Source of the DNA: Alistipes sp.
Lineage (GTDB): Bacteria; Bacteroidota; Bacteroidia; Bacteroidales; Rikenellaceae
DNA: 64,000 nt
Reading direction: 5' to 3'
NCBI GenBank assembly: GCA_022511345.1
Contig: JAFLRR010000003.1
Span: forward strand, 99,577 to 163,576
Shown: positions 15,616 through 25,321 of the stretch, in pieces
Layout: every line of letters starts with the position of its first letter
Position numbering within the stretch: position 1 is the first letter of the stretch
Made by a program: the position numbers and the translations under genes
Notes under the pieces: generated by a model
What the model was told of the DNA's origin: nothing
Database searches by the model: none
The model's input: only the letters and a program-made list of their open reading frames with translations

Positions 15616-15623
15616 CAAAGATA
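15616..15623 (-). promoter_or_regulatory. -7 promoter element of the riboflavin gene
   Basis: On the minus strand TATCTTTG matches TAnnTTTG 44 bases upstream of the start codon at 15571. It decides against the 62-codon-longer reading. The -33 box is not obvious. Confidence 0.55.
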
Positions 15624-15780
15624 CGAAATTCATCGCGATAATAGCGACTGCGGCAAACGGCGCCGCAGTTTGCTCGATTGGCATATAAGTTGCGAAAGAG
15701 GCGGGTGAAAAATGTTTCGAAAACATGCAGATAGTTTCGATATATATGACAAGCCATTATAAATCACTTAAAATCAATCT

Positions 15781-17142
15781 ATGAAAACATTTGGACTTTT
15801 GAGTGCGGCGTTGTTTTTCGCCGCAACCGCATCGGCGCAGCGCTATGGCGGAGACTATACCGGCAAAGGCGAAAATTCGCCCGTGGTATATATGGTATCG
15901 GTTCAGGAGACCGATGTGGTGGACAATCCCGACTGCTGTCCCATGCAGCGCATGATGAATGAAAACAACGTGTCGGCGGCAATGGCCAAGCAGGACTATG
16001 CCGAGTTGTGGCGCACCGGCTTCCACCAGCCTCAGCCCCCGACGTTTATATTCGCGTCGAGAAACAACCGCTTCTCCCTGGCCTTAGGAGGATACATAAA
16101 CATGCGTCTGGGCTATGATTTCGATGGTACGGTCGACAATCTCGATTTTGTGCCGGCAGACATACCCATGTCGCAGAACTACAATAACCGTCAGAAGCTG
16201 ACGATGGACGCAACCACTTCGCGTCTCTACATGATGGCCGTAGGCAATACCCAAAAGCTCGGCCGCGTCGTGGTGTTCATCGACGCAGACTTCCGCGGCG
16301 GCGCGCAGAACAGCTATACGCCCCGCATACGTTCGGCCTACGTGTCGATGCTCGGCCTTACTGTCGGCCGCGACATTACGACCTTCTGCGACTTGAATGC
16401 AGCGCCCGAGACGGTGGATTTCCGCGGTCCGAATGCATATAACCTGCGTTTCGCAACCATGGTGCGCTATGAGGCATGCATCGCCGACGACGTGCTCAAA
16501 TTCGGCGTAGCAGCCGAGATGCCCTCGGTGAGCGCGACCTATAATACCAACTTCCAGCCGCTCACGCAGCGTATGCCCGATTTCCCGATGTATCTGCAGG
16601 TGGCATGGGGTCGCAACCGCATGAGTCATCTTCGTGCATCGGGCGTGCTGCGCAACATGTATTTCCGCAACACCATGGCCAATAAAAACTGGTCGCTCTT
16701 CGGCTGGGGCGTACAGGCCAGCGGCCGCATACACGTAGTTCGTGCTATAGACCTCTACTTCAACGGCGTCTACGGCAAGGGCATAACTCCCTATATTCAG
16801 GATCTCGTAGGCTCGAATCTCGACTTTACGCCCGATCCGACAAATGCTCAGCGTGTGCAGACCACTCCCATGTGGGGCTGGCAGGCCGCAGGCCAGATCA
16901 ATCTCATTCCCAGCAAGCTGACCATCTCGGGCGGTTATTCGATGGTTCGCGTGGATAAGCATCACGGATATGTTGCCGCGGACGAGTATCGTCAGGGCCA
17001 GTATATTTTCGGCAACCTGTTCTACCATATATCGCCCAAGTTCAAAATTGCCGGCGAGTATCTCTACGGTACGCGCAAGGATATGTCCGGCGAGCGCAAT
17101 CATGCCAACCGCGTGAATGTGATGGCTCAGTACAGCTTCTGA
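15781..17142 (+). CDS. Outer membrane porin-like beta-barrel protein
   Basis: This 453-aa protein has a signal peptide (MKTFGLLSAALFFAATASAQ) and a stretch of about 60 residues that includes a CC pair (NPDCCPMQ). A beta-barrel of alternating residues follows from about 80 (FSLALGGYINMRLGYDFDG) to the last residues, MAQYSF, whose terminal Phe is the usual signal for barrel assembly. The pattern resembles Bacteroidetes DcaP/porin-type proteins. Its substrate is unknown. It is monocistronic, ending at a strong terminator. Confidence 0.8.
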   Translation: MKTFGLLSAALFFAATASAQRYGGDYTGKGENSPVVYMVSVQETDVVDNPDCCPMQRMMNENNVSAAMAKQDYAELWRTGFHQPQPPTFIFASRNNRFSLALGGYINMRLGYDFDGTVDNLDFVPADIPMSQNYNNRQKLTMDATTSRLYMMAVGNTQKLGRVVVFIDADFRGGAQNSYTPRIRSAYVSMLGLTVGRDITTFCDLNAAPETVDFRGPNAYNLRFATMVRYEACIADDVLKFGVAAEMPSVSATYNTNFQPLTQRMPDFPMYLQVAWGRNRMSHLRASGVLRNMYFRNTMANKNWSLFGWGVQASGRIHVVRAIDLYFNGVYGKGITPYIQDLVGSNLDFTPDPTNAQRVQTTPMWGWQAAGQINLIPSKLTISGGYSMVRVDKHHGYVAADEYRQGQYIFGNLFYHISPKFKIAGEYLYGTRKDMSGERNHANRVNVMAQYSF

Positions 17143-17163
17143 TACTGCGAGGTAGGATATTTT

Positions 17164-17197
17164 ACGGACAGCCCTTTCGGGGTTGTCCGTTTTTTTA
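17164..17197 (+). terminator. Rho-independent terminator
   Basis: ACGGACAGCCC (17164-17174) pairs with GGGTTGTCCGT (17180-17190), with one G-T wobble, and is followed by seven T. It ends the porin gene. Confidence 0.85.
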
Positions 17198-17222
17198 TAC
17201 TTTTACGAAAAATTTGTGAACG

Positions 17223-17537
17223 ATGCTCGAGTTTTTAAGTCAATACAATCTTACGGGCGTAGCTGCCGGATTGGCTACATTTCTGATAATAGGACTGTTT
17301 CACCCATTGGTAATCAAGGGCGAATACTATTTCGGAGTGCGCATATGGCCGTTGTTCGCCATATCGGGCGTAGTGTCTGTGGTGTTGTCGGTCTGTGTCG
17401 GGAACATGCTGGTCTCTACCCTTCTGGCTGTTTGGGGAGCTTCTTCCTTCTGGTCCATAGGCGAATTGTTCGCACAGCGCGAACGAGTCCGTAAAGGATG
17501 GTTTCCGAAGCGCGAAAAAAATGCCGGTGCAAAGTAG
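17223..17537 (+). CDS. DUF4491 family membrane protein
   Basis: The 104-aa protein has three hydrophobic segments: GVAAGLATFLIIGLFHPLVI, PLFAISGVVSVVLSVCV and LVSTLLAVWGASSFWSIGELF. The pattern HPLVIKGEYYFG followed by WSIGELFAQRERVRKGWFP is that of DUF4491, a small inner membrane family of unknown function. A near-consensus -7 element (TACTTTTA, 17198-17205) sits directly after the preceding terminator, so it may be transcribed on its own. Confidence 0.82.
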   Translation: MLEFLSQYNLTGVAAGLATFLIIGLFHPLVIKGEYYFGVRIWPLFAISGVVSVVLSVCVGNMLVSTLLAVWGASSFWSIGELFAQRERVRKGWFPKREKNAGAK

Positions 17538-17554
17538 TTTGCCCGGCATTTTTT
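17515..17554. terminator. Bidirectional terminator
   Basis: AAAAAATGCCGG (17515-17526) pairs with CCGGCATTTTTT (17543-17554), giving A and T runs on both arms. It overlaps the end of the DUF4491 gene and serves the convergent ctp operon as well. Confidence 0.85.
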
Positions 17555-17573
17555 TTCGACGACTCTATTTTGG

Positions 17574-19139
17574 TCACTGTCCCTCGACGAGCTCGAGTGC
17601 GCGTCCGAACCACCTTTCATCGTCGGCATTTACCACGCGGTAGAACTCCGTTGTCGAGAATAGTTTCTGTGCAATCAAGGCCTTGATTTGCATCTTGATG
17701 ATTCGTTCCGACTGAATGAATCCTTCAATATCTCTCGTTACGTTGTGCTCCTCTCCCAGCGCGGCCAGGTCGTCGCGCATGGTCGAGTCGAATTCGAACA
17801 GAGTATCGAATGTCTCGAAATCAGGATAACGGGCTTCGTATTCTGCACGCCGGCCGTCAAGCAACTGCATGACATATTCGCGTATTACGCCGCGCATGAC
17901 CATTTCGACGAGATATTTCGAGACCTCGGTGGTATCCGACTCGACAATTTCGTCGGGCTCTATTCCGCCGCCGCCATAGACCGTGCGGCCGAGAATCAGC
18001 GTTTTGTATTTTGGGGCCGATGTGGTGTCGGCATGCGAATCGTCGCCTGCTGAATAGCGTCGCCTGTGGGCAGCATAATATTCATCGCTGCGGCCGTTTT
18101 CATAGGGCCGTTGGATTACGCGTCCCGAGGGTGTGTGATAGCGGGCTATGGTGACACGTATGGCAGAGCCGTCGGGGAAAGGTATCTGTCTCTGCACAAG
18201 ACCTTTGCCGAAGCTTGTGCGGCCTATGACAACAGCTCTGTCCCAATCCTGCAGGGCTCCGGCTACTATTTCGCTGCCCGAGGCCGAGCTTTCGTCGATG
18301 AGAACAGCGACGCTGCCTTTGGTAAATACCCCTCCGTTGCGTGCGGCGTAGTCGCGCGACTCAACGGCGCGGCCCTCTGTCGAAACTACTGTTGTCTCTT
18401 TGGGCAGAAAAAAGCCGGCCACCTCTATGGCACTCTCCATCAAACCGCCGCCGTTGCCGCGAAGATCGAGAATCAACGAGCCGATACCATCCTTTTTGAG
18501 CCGGCTGAAAGCCTCGGCGAACTCCTTGTAGGTGGTGCGGCCGAAACGGTCAATTTTGATGTATCCCGTGCGGTCGGTTGCCTTGTATGCCGCAGAAACG
18601 GTATTGATGGGAATATTGTCGCGCGTGATTCTGAAGTTGAGCGGAGCGTCGACACCGCGGCGCAGCACCCCTATTTCGACCGACGAGCCCTTCTCGCCTC
18701 GCAGGTATTTGGGAACCTCGTTAGAGCGAAGCCCGACGGCGGACAAAGTGTCTATGCGGACTATCCTGTCGTCTGCACGCACTCCTACGGCTTCGGCCGG
18801 ACCGCCGGCAATGGTGTTGACCACTACGACCGTGTCGCGCAGGATGTTGAACTCTATGCCTATGCCGCCGAACTCGCCCTCGATTGCCGTCATGGCATCC
18901 TCTGTCTGTTCGCTGTCCATATATGCCGAGTGAGGGTCGAGGCCCGATAGCATCTCGCGAACGGCACTCTCTACAAGCGGCTTGGCATCTACTTCGTCCA
19001 CATAGTTTTCCGTCAGATACCTGAAGACGAAGTTCAGCTTCTGCCACTGCAGCAAATTATCCGTTTTCTGGTTCTGAGCGACGGCCGTGCCGGCAAACAT
19101 CGTCAGCGCGAGAAGAGCTATGCGCAACTGCAGCTTCAT
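17574..19139 (-). CDS. ctp: Carboxyl-terminal processing protease, S41 family
   Basis: The 521-aa periplasmic serine protease has a signal peptide (MKLQLRIALLALTMFAGTAVAQ). An N-terminal helical region follows, then a PDZ domain (about 85-175, EFGGIGIEFNI to LRGEKGSSVEIGVLRRG) and the S41 core. The catalytic Ser is in DESSASGSEIVAGAL, and the Lys of the Ser-Lys dyad is in GRTSFGKGLVQRQ. A helical C-terminal extension of about 120 residues is typical of the Bacteroidetes members. The start codon follows hisS by a single base, so it is the last gene of the ettA-hisS-ctp operon. Confidence 0.93.
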   Translation of the reverse strand: MKLQLRIALLALTMFAGTAVAQNQKTDNLLQWQKLNFVFRYLTENYVDEVDAKPLVESAVREMLSGLDPHSAYMDSEQTEDAMTAIEGEFGGIGIEFNILRDTVVVVNTIAGGPAEAVGVRADDRIVRIDTLSAVGLRSNEVPKYLRGEKGSSVEIGVLRRGVDAPLNFRITRDNIPINTVSAAYKATDRTGYIKIDRFGRTTYKEFAEAFSRLKKDGIGSLILDLRGNGGGLMESAIEVAGFFLPKETTVVSTEGRAVESRDYAARNGGVFTKGSVAVLIDESSASGSEIVAGALQDWDRAVVIGRTSFGKGLVQRQIPFPDGSAIRVTIARYHTPSGRVIQRPYENGRSDEYYAAHRRRYSAGDDSHADTTSAPKYKTLILGRTVYGGGGIEPDEIVESDTTEVSKYLVEMVMRGVIREYVMQLLDGRRAEYEARYPDFETFDTLFEFDSTMRDDLAALGEEHNVTRDIEGFIQSERIIKMQIKALIAQKLFSTTEFYRVVNADDERWFGRALELVEGQ

Positions 19140-19140
19140 G

Positions 19141-20484
19141 CTAATCTATCGCGCCGGCAAGTTCTGTAAACGGAACGACTTTCTGCTCGCCGCTGCGCAT
19201 ATCCTTTAACGTGGCGGCCTTTTTAGCGAGTTCGTCCGAACCTATTATCACGACATAGGGTATGCCGCGGCGGTTGGCATACTCCATCTGCTTCTTCATT
19301 TTGCCTGCGTCGGGGTATATCTCTGCTGCGATTCCGCTGTCTCTCAGTGTTGCAAGGAGTGTCAGCGAGCATCTCTCCTCCTCTGCTCCGAGGTTGGCAA
19401 AGAGGACTTTTGTCGAGAAATCGGCCTCTTCGGGGAAGAGCTCCAGGCCGGCCATTACGTCATATATGCGGTCGGCGCCGAACGATATGCCCACGCCCGA
19501 TACGCCCGGCATGCCGAATATGCCTGTCAGGTCGTCATAACGTCCACCGCCGCAGATGGAACCTATGGCGAAGTCGTCGGCCTTGACTTCGAATATCGCG
19601 CCCGTGTAATAGTTCAGACCGCGGGCCAGCGAAAGGTCGAGTTCGGTTTTCAGAGCTATGCCTGCCTGCTCGATGTATGAGAATACGGTACGCATCTCTT
19701 CGATACCCTGCATTCCGGTCTGTGAGCCTCCGATTATAGCCTCCAACTTGTCGAGTTTCTCGCTGTTGGTTCCGCTAAGCTCGAGTATGGGTTGAAGCAT
19801 CTCGACGGCGCTGCGGCTAATGCCGCGCTCTTCGAGTTCGGCCTTTACATTGTCTATGCCGACTTTCTCGAGTTTGTCGATTGCAACGGTTATGTCTATC
19901 ATCTTGTCGGCATGTCCTGTCGTCTCGGCTATGCCGTAGAGAATTTTGCGGTTGTTCATCTTGAGCGTTACGTTGATGCGCAGCGCGCGGAACACCCTTT
20001 CGACTATGCTGACGAGTTCGACCTCGTTGAGCAGCGAGCGTGAGCCGATGACATCGACGTCGCACTGATAGAATTCGCGGTAGCGTCCCTTCTGCGGACG
20101 GTCGGCACGCCACACAGGCTGTATCTGGTAGCGTTTGAACGGAAAGGCTATCTCGTTCTGGTGCTGCACGACATAGCGGGCGAACGGAACCGTGAGGTCG
20201 TAGCGAAGGCCCTTTTCGCAAATTTTCGATGCCGAATGCAACTCCTGGTCAGTGAGGCCTGCGGCATAGTCGCCCGAGTTTAGAATCTTGAAGAGCAGTT
20301 TATCGCCCTCGTCGCCGTACTTGCCCAGCAGCGTCGACAGATTCTCCATCGACGGAGTCTCGAGCGGAGCGTAACCATAGAGGCGGAATACGCTCTTGAT
20401 GGTGTCGAATATATATCCGCGGCGCATCATCTCCGCCGGTGAGAAGTCGCGCGTGCCTTTCGGTATGGATGGTTTCTGTGCCAT
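19141..20484 (-). CDS. hisS: Histidyl-tRNA synthetase
   Basis: This 447-aa class II synthetase charges tRNA-His. Visible family marks are [16 protein letters not shown] at the N-terminus, motif 2 around [23 protein letters not shown], the histidine-A signature [15 protein letters not shown] and [13 protein letters not shown]. The anticodon-binding domain follows at about 345-445. Length is normal. It lies between ettA (16-base gap) and ctp (1-base gap). Confidence 0.96.
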   Translation of the reverse strand: MAQKPSIPKGTRDFSPAEMMRRGYIFDTIKSVFRLYGYAPLETPSMENLSTLLGKYGDEGDKLLFKILNSGDYAAGLTDQELHSASKICEKGLRYDLTVPFARYVVQHQNEIAFPFKRYQIQPVWRADRPQKGRYREFYQCDVDVIGSRSLLNEVELVSIVERVFRALRINVTLKMNNRKILYGIAETTGHADKMIDITVAIDKLEKVGIDNVKAELEERGISRSAVEMLQPILELSGTNSEKLDKLEAIIGGSQTGMQGIEEMRTVFSYIEQAGIALKTELDLSLARGLNYYTGAIFEVKADDFAIGSICGGGRYDDLTGIFGMPGVSGVGISFGADRIYDVMAGLELFPEEADFSTKVLFANLGAEEERCSLTLLATLRDSGIAAEIYPDAGKMKKQMEYANRRGIPYVVIIGSDELAKKAATLKDMRSGEQKVVPFTELAGAID

Positions 20485-20500
20485 AATTTTGCGTTGTGTT

Positions 20501-22174
<1,674 letters not shown>

Positions 22175-22205
22175 AATCGAAAAATAGAGTGTTTTTACAA
22201 TCGCA

Positions 22206-22236
22206 CAAAGATAGTCAAAATACCCGACTGCGCAAA
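22206..22236 (-). promoter_or_regulatory. Promoter of the ettA-hisS-ctp operon
   Basis: On the minus strand TTTG (22233-22236), a 19-bp spacer and TATCTTTG (22206-22213) match the Bacteroidetes consensus fully. The predicted leader is about 25 bases. Confidence 0.8.
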
Positions 22237-22251
22237 ACGGTTTTTGCGGCT

Positions 22252-23319
22252 TCAGTCGCTCTGCCGCAAAGGCTGCATGTGTGCACGGGTGTCTGCAAAA
22301 AACTCGTCGCAGCGAAACCGTTCGACGGCGTTCAGCGAGATGGTGTCGGCAACTTCTGGCGGAAGTATGCGGTAGCCGGGAGTGGTTACATATACCGGTG
22401 TGCACTCGAGTGTATAGTGTATGCCTGAATCGTCTTTTGTGACGTCGATTCGGGCTGTTATGCCTCCGTTGCAGTAGCGTTTGCGTTGATTGGAGACGAA
22501 GTTGCCAAGCGAGAAGACCGTTATGCCGTCTGTAGTGTCGGCCGGCTGTACGACATGCGGATGCGAACCTATGACTATGTCGGCGCCGTGGCTGTGCATG
22601 AATGCAGCCAGAGCGCGTTGCGAGGTGTCGGGGGTGCGGGCGTACTCGCTGCCCCAGTGTATGAATATTATTCGGCAGTCGGCATCCGTAGCCGTGGCAA
22701 GGTCGTGCCGTATGGCGGCCGTGTCGATGCGGTTGACTATGCATCCGGCAGGTACCGGGATGCCGTTGGTGCCGTAGGTATAGCTGAACAGGGCGAACGA
22801 AATGCTGTCTCTGACGAATCGCAGCGGATGCCTGCCGACGCTGTCGAGGCTGTCGGTGAATGTGCCGGTGCGTGCCAGGCCGAGCGAGTCGAGGCACCGT
22901 GCAGTGGAGCGTATGCCTTTTGCTCCGCGGTCGCAGCAGTGGTTATTGGCCGTGACGGCTATGTCGAAGCCTGCATTTTTGAGAGCTGCGGCCAAAGCCG
23001 CCGGCGACGAAAATGCGGGATAGCCTGAAAATAGCCCGTCGGGCGATATGACAGTCTCGAGGTTGACCACCGCCACGTCGGCCGTCGATACTGCCGGAGC
23101 GATATGCTCGAATGACGGTGAAAAGTCATACGAACCGTCGGTTCTGCGTGCTGCCATGACCTGCGGCATGTGGCACATGGCATCGCCGGCGAAAAAGAGC
23201 GACGCACGATGCGGTTCGCGCACCGTTTCGACTACGACCGCGGCAGGTTGATGGCGGCAGCATCCTGAAAAAACGGCCGCAAGAAGTATCGCAAGGATAT
23301 GTTTGTCCGGACTATTCAT
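22252..23319 (-). CDS. CapA-family (PGA_cap) metallophosphatase-like lipoprotein
   Basis: The 355-aa protein belongs to the CapA/poly-gamma-glutamate biosynthesis family, a calcineurin-like phosphoesterase fold. Fold motifs are FFAGDAMCHMPQV near 42, VVNLETVIS, VTANNHCCDRG (GNNH-like), FIHWGSEY and IGSHPHVVQP. The N-terminus (ILAILLAAVFSGCC) has a lipobox-like FSGC, suggesting a lipid-anchored exported protein. There are no capsule genes nearby, so the CapA name should not be read as capsule synthesis. A -7 element lies so close to the ATG that the mRNA may have no leader. Confidence 0.87.
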   Translation of the reverse strand: MNSPDKHILAILLAAVFSGCCRHQPAAVVVETVREPHRASLFFAGDAMCHMPQVMAARRTDGSYDFSPSFEHIAPAVSTADVAVVNLETVISPDGLFSGYPAFSSPAALAAALKNAGFDIAVTANNHCCDRGAKGIRSTARCLDSLGLARTGTFTDSLDSVGRHPLRFVRDSISFALFSYTYGTNGIPVPAGCIVNRIDTAAIRHDLATATDADCRIIFIHWGSEYARTPDTSQRALAAFMHSHGADIVIGSHPHVVQPADTTDGITVFSLGNFVSNQRKRYCNGGITARIDVTKDDSGIHYTLECTPVYVTTPGYRILPPEVADTISLNAVERFRCDEFFADTRAHMQPLRQSD

Positions 23320-23323
23320 GTCG

Positions 23324-23354
23324 TAAAGATATGAATTAAAAACCGAAAACGAAA
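23324..23354 (-). promoter_or_regulatory. Promoter of the capA-like gene, possibly leaderless
   Basis: On the minus strand TTTC (23351-23354), a 19-bp spacer and TATCTTTA (23324-23331) match the consensus with one change in each box. Only 4 bases separate the -7 box from the ATG at 23319. Transcription would be expected to start at or next to the start codon. Confidence 0.6.
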
Positions 23355-23367
23355 CGCCTGCCCGCCG

Positions 23368-23399
23368 TTTGGCTGTTTGGCGATTAATCTCTACATTTG
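23368..23399 (+). promoter_or_regulatory. Promoter of the DUF3276 gene
   Basis: TTTG (23368-23371), a 20-bp spacer and TACATTTG (23392-23399) fit the consensus perfectly. The start point should fall near 23405, which rules out the upstream TTG start at 23397 and selects the ATG at 23430. Confidence 0.82.
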
Positions 23400-23429
23400 T
23401 CCAGACAAACCAAACACATTCCTTTTTTT

Positions 23430-23711
23430 ATGGCCGAACACAGCCTTAGGGCCGTCCAGCCCGACGAGGTGGAGTCCGCACGTTTCAGAGCGGGGTTCAG
23501 AACCTACTTTTTCGATATCAGAAAGACTCGCGAGGGCGACTATTTTCTGTCGGTGAGCGAGAGCCACAAAACAGCCGAAGGCCGCGATGCCGTATATGTC
23601 CGAAACCGCATCCTTGTCTACAAGGAGGATGTCGACCGCTTCGAAAGCGCCATGAACAACTCCATCAGAAGGGTGCGCGAGCTGAATGCCGCGCGCGGCG
23701 GCGAGAGGTGA
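23430..23711 (+). CDS. DUF3276 (PUR-alpha-like) nucleic-acid-binding protein
   Basis: The 93-aa protein has the single PUR-like repeat found in Bacteroidetes and spirochaetes: FRAGFRTYFFDIRKTREGDYFLSVSES, abbreviated here to RTYFFDIRKT and GDYFLSVSES, followed by a helix with DVDRFESAMNNSI. The Borrelia member of this family binds DNA and RNA, so a regulatory or RNA-binding role is plausible, but its targets are unknown. The start is set by the promoter at 23368-23399. It lies divergent from capA. Confidence 0.85.
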   Translation: MAEHSLRAVQPDEVESARFRAGFRTYFFDIRKTREGDYFLSVSESHKTAEGRDAVYVRNRILVYKEDVDRFESAMNNSIRRVRELNAARGGER

Positions 23712-23762
23712 TATAGGGGCGATTTTTTTCGTCGGCGTCTGTGCCGTTGCCAAATAATTGAT

Positions 23763-23770
23763 TACCTTTG
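23763..23770 (+). promoter_or_regulatory. -7 promoter element of the YqaA-type gene
   Basis: TACCTTTG matches TAnnTTTG. A transcript starting near 23776 would begin immediately before the hairpin at 23779-23799 and exclude the upstream TTG at 23768 as a start codon. Confidence 0.6.
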
Positions 23771-23778
23771 TCTCGGAT

Positions 23779-23799
23779 GCCTGCCGATGTGCGGCAGGC
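23779..23799 (+). other. Leader hairpin at the predicted mRNA 5' end
   Basis: GCCTGCCG (23779-23786) pairs perfectly with CGGCAGGC (23792-23799) over the loop ATGTG. It has no T-run and lies 16 bases before the ATG at 23816, so it is a leader structure rather than a terminator. It may stabilise the 5' end or be a protein-binding palindrome. Confidence 0.5.
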
Positions 23800-23815
23800 C
23801 GATTGCCGAAAAACA

Positions 23816-24418
23816 ATGTTCAGACGTCTGTACGATTGGATGCTATCGTGGGGTACGTCGCGCCGGGGCGGTGCGGCGCTCTTCCTGTTCGCTTTTGCCG
23901 AATCGAGCTTCTTCCCCATTCCGCCCGATGTGTTGCTCATAGCCCTGTGCCTGGGTGCTACGGCGCGCTCGTTCAGGTATGCGGCCATATGTACGGCCGG
24001 CTCGATATGCGGAGCCGTTGCCGGCTATGCCATCGGATTCTTTTTGTGGCGCAATGCCGCCGGCGAGTATACGCAGCTGGCCAACTTCTTCTTCGACCAC
24101 ATATTCTCGGTCGAGAGCTTCGAAAAGGTCGGGGCGCTGTATGACCGTTACAATTTCGGGATAGTCTTCACAGCCGGATTTACGCCGCTGCCGTACAAGA
24201 TTTTCACTATCACCGGCGGATTGTTCAGAATCAATTTCCCGATGTTCATCATAGCTTCGTGCGTTTCTCGAGGCATGCGCTTTCTGCTCATCTCGGCGCT
24301 CATATGGCGCTTCGGCGAGCCGATAAAGGGTTTTATTGACAAATATTTCAACCTGCTGGCTGTGGTGTTTACAGTGCTGCTGATAGGTTCGTTTATATTA
24401 ATCGGTTACATATTTTAA
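23816..24418 (+). CDS. YqaA/DedA-type (SNARE-associated/VTT) membrane protein
   Basis: The 200-aa inner membrane protein matches the YqaA branch of the VTT/DedA superfamily. It has GAALFLFAFAESSFFPIPPDVLL near residue 20, a second helix block (AAICTAGSICGAVAGYAIGFF), the re-entrant signature AGFTPLPYKIFTITGG, and two further helices at the C-terminus. DedA relatives are undecaprenyl-phosphate or phospholipid translocases; for YqaA this is not established. The start at 23816 follows the promoter and hairpin. aroE follows by 14 bases and is probably co-transcribed. Confidence 0.87.
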   Translation: MFRRLYDWMLSWGTSRRGGAALFLFAFAESSFFPIPPDVLLIALCLGATARSFRYAAICTAGSICGAVAGYAIGFFLWRNAAGEYTQLANFFFDHIFSVESFEKVGALYDRYNFGIVFTAGFTPLPYKIFTITGGLFRINFPMFIIASCVSRGMRFLLISALIWRFGEPIKGFIDKYFNLLAVVFTVLLIGSFILIGYIF

Positions 24419-24432
24419 TTCAAGCTATAGTT

Positions 24433-25164
24433 ATGCGTGAATACGGACTCATAGGACAGAAGCTGTCGCACTCGATGTCGCAGCGTTACTTTACCGAGAA
24501 ATTCGTCAGCGAGGGGCTGACCGACTGCAAGTTCACCATGCTGGAATTTCCGGCAATAGAGGATCTGCACAGAGTACTTGAAGAGCATCCCGATCTGAAG
24601 GGTTTCAATGTGACCATTCCTTACAAGCAGCAGATAATACCCTTTCTGAGCAAGATTTCCGACGAAGCGCGCGCCATAGGCGCCGTGAATTGCGTGCGCC
24701 GCACGGCCGACGGACTCTCGGGCTACAATACGGATGTCATAGGCATACGCCGGTCGTTGGACGTGCTGCTTGAGGGCGAGACTCCCGAGGCGCTGCTCCT
24801 GGGTACGGGCGGTGCAGCCAAGGCAGTAGGATATGCGCTGGCAGAAAGAGGAATAAAATATCTGCTCGTGTCGCGCGATGCTTCGCGCGGCGACATAACA
24901 TACGGTCAGATAACCGACGAGGTGTTGGCTTCGCACAAGCTTGTCGTGAACGCCACCCCCGTAGGCACGCACCCCGACGACGATGCCGCGCCGGTGCTGC
25001 CCTATTCGGCATTGACCCCGGAGCATCGCCTTTTCGATTTGGTCTACAATCCTCCTGTGACCAAGTTCCTCGACTACGGCCGCCGCGCTGGGGCCCGCAT
25101 CCTCAACGGCGAGACGCTTTTCAGAACGCAGGCCGTGGCCGGCTGGAATATTTGGAACGAATAG
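24433..25164 (+). CDS. aroE: Shikimate dehydrogenase
   Basis: The 243-aa enzyme reduces 3-dehydroshikimate to shikimate with NADPH in aromatic amino-acid synthesis. The substrate-binding start YGLIGQKLSHSMSQRYFTEKF is abbreviated here to LIGQKLSHSMS. The catalytic Lys is in GFNVTIPYKQQI and the Asp in GYNTDVIG. The nucleotide site is LLGTGGAAKAVGYAL. It is slightly shorter than E. coli AroE (272 aa) but has all key motifs. It shares a transcript with the YqaA-type gene and ends at a strong hairpin. Confidence 0.95.
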   Translation: MREYGLIGQKLSHSMSQRYFTEKFVSEGLTDCKFTMLEFPAIEDLHRVLEEHPDLKGFNVTIPYKQQIIPFLSKISDEARAIGAVNCVRRTADGLSGYNTDVIGIRRSLDVLLEGETPEALLLGTGGAAKAVGYALAERGIKYLLVSRDASRGDITYGQITDEVLASHKLVVNATPVGTHPDDDAAPVLPYSALTPEHRLFDLVYNPPVTKFLDYGRRAGARILNGETLFRTQAVAGWNIWNE

Positions 25165-25217
25165 GCCGCAGACGGCCTCTGTGCGCGACTGCCGCGGAGG
25201 CGGAAAAATTTGTTGAT

Positions 25218-25256
25218 AACTTGCCGGGTGAAGACCTCCCGGCAAGTTTATTTATT
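25218..25256 (+). terminator. Rho-independent terminator
   Basis: AACTTGCCGGG (25218-25228) pairs perfectly with CCCGGCAAGTT (25238-25248) across a 9-base loop, followed by TATTTATT. It ends the yqaA-aroE unit just before the dnaE promoter. Confidence 0.82.
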
Positions 25257-25258
25257 CT

Positions 25259-25266
25259 TATATTTG
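25259..25266 (+). promoter_or_regulatory. -7 promoter element of dnaE
   Basis: TATATTTG is a perfect -7 box 55 bases before the dnaE start at 25322. The -33 region falls inside the terminator stem of aroE and has no clear TTTG. Confidence 0.6.
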
Positions 25267-25321
25267 CAAAAGGATAACGGGCGCCGGGATGAACCGGTGC
25301 GGCCTGAAACAAATTGATGAT

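Noticed and set aside
14492..15757. Longer 421-codon version of the riboflavin protein
   Set aside because: The extra 62 residues lack homology, and the -7 promoter box lies inside them.
22252..23319. Capsule biosynthesis role of the CapA-like gene
   Set aside because: The CapA name is only a fold family here; no capsule or polyglutamate genes are in the neighbourhood.
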